A DNA stretch of 30,705 nucleotides from a virus. The notes beneath the pieces are model-generated. The model was not told the origin of the DNA, ran no database searches, and saw nothing but the letters and a program-made list of their open reading frames with translations. The stretch is from the IMG/VR virus record IMGVR_UViG_3300042484_000306, positions 1-30,705 of that record. The stretch is one strand, 5' to 3'. This document shows, piece after piece, positions 30,433-30,705 of the stretch. The position numbers and the translations under genes are program-made. Each line of letters begins with the position of its first letter. The first letter of the stretch is position 1.

Positions 30433-30705
30433 TAGATGTGATACGGTTTTTGACCCTAAAGTAAGTTATCAAATTTATTGTGGAGATGTTTGTAGAGAGC
30501 AGGCTACTAAAATAAAGATAGCAGAAAGATATCAAATAACTCGTAGACAAAAAAGAAAAGGTAAAAAGAGATTATGTCTTGGTGGTTGTGGAGAACAACT
30601 GTCAATATATAATGACTCTGGGTTTTGTTCTAATTGTAATATAAGTAAAAAAGAAGTTGATAAAATGTTAAAACAAATAAAAGGATTTTTTGATTATGAA
30701 CAAGA
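30419..30705 (+). CDS. Zinc-ribbon protein, cut by the window end
   Basis: This gene begins at GTG 30419, overlapping the nuclease stop by 14 bases, with AAAGGA at about 30408. At least 95 codons are open to the window edge, where it is cut. The N-terminus is MKLCDRCDTVFD, with C4-x2-C7 and then C21-x3-C25, a zinc site. A basic helix follows (ERYQITRRQKRKGKKR), and then a second set, CLGGC and CSNC. Two zinc modules separated by a basic helix suggest nucleic-acid binding. It is the third cysteine-rich small gene in the window. Similar proteins seem common in phages of this kind, but I cannot assign a function. Confidence 0.6.
   Translation, partial: MKLCDRCDTVFDPKVSYQIYCGDVCREQATKIKIAERYQITRRQKRKGKKRLCLGGCGEQLSIYNDSGFCSNCNISKKEVDKMLKQIKGFFDYEQ

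Noticed and set aside
1-30705. tRNA genes, integrase, attachment sites, lysis genes or insertion elements
   Set aside because: I looked for cloverleaf-like GC-rich stretches, recombinase motifs, holin/endolysin patterns and inverted terminal repeats, and saw none that could be supported.

Overview
This window is a stretch of a tailed double-stranded DNA phage genome (or a prophage of that type), not host chromosome. Every supportable gene is on the + strand, tightly packed, often with stop and start codons overlapping. The order is the classic siphovirus late order: major capsid, head completion, tail tube, tail chaperones, tape measure, tail tip. DNA replication and recombination genes follow. 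The DNA is AT-rich. No integrase, lysis gene, tRNA, IS element or CRISPR array is visible. The host is not certain. Four features fit a Gram-positive host, perhaps a low-GC aquatic actinobacterium: extended -10 promoters of the TGnTATAAT type with little -35, an apparently leaderless gene, a LysM domain in the tape measure, and a DnaE-type polymerase whose PHP site looks intact. This host call is inference.

Layout. 1-1300: major capsid gene and a strong terminator. 1336-4396: five head-completion and connector genes (SAP/Rho-N-like small protein, Ig-domain connector, head-closure-like, gp10-like, tail-terminator-like). 4397-5150: major tail protein with its own promoter and terminator. 5178-6252: two paralogous tail assembly chaperones, a long and a short form. 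6275-12430: a 2051-residue tape measure protein. 12430-19976: distal tail, tail hub, a proline-rich protein and two further tail-tip or fibre proteins. 20002-21132: a putative fibre-type protein, a zinc ribbon and a MerR-like HTH protein. 21151-23805: two small replication-associated proteins, DnaB-like helicase and DnaG-like primase. 23834-28782: SSB-like protein, DNA polymerase III alpha and a UvsX/RecA-like recombinase. 28775-30705: small zinc protein, PD-(D/E)XK resolvase-like nuclease, an unknown conserved protein, a Cas4/AddB-like Fe-S nuclease and a truncated zinc-ribbon gene.

How it works together. The first two thirds builds the head and a long non-contractile tail. The remainder supplies a nearly self-sufficient replisome (helicase, primase, SSB, polymerase) plus recombination enzymes (strand-exchange protein, junction nuclease, end-processing nuclease). 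Clamp, clamp loader and a separate proofreading subunit are not seen here.

Most notable observations. (1) The tail chaperone pair, which most long-tailed phages make by a programmed ribosomal frameshift, is encoded here as two separate paralogous genes. The long form has an apparently leaderless, weak start. The short form has a strong promoter, a strong Shine-Dalgarno and host-like codon choice. (2) A recurring compact promoter-RBS cassette (TATAAT-like box, 12-13 nt, Shine-Dalgarno, ATG) lies upstream of several gene blocks. (3) The polymerase keeps all nine expected PHP metal ligands, so it may proofread by itself.
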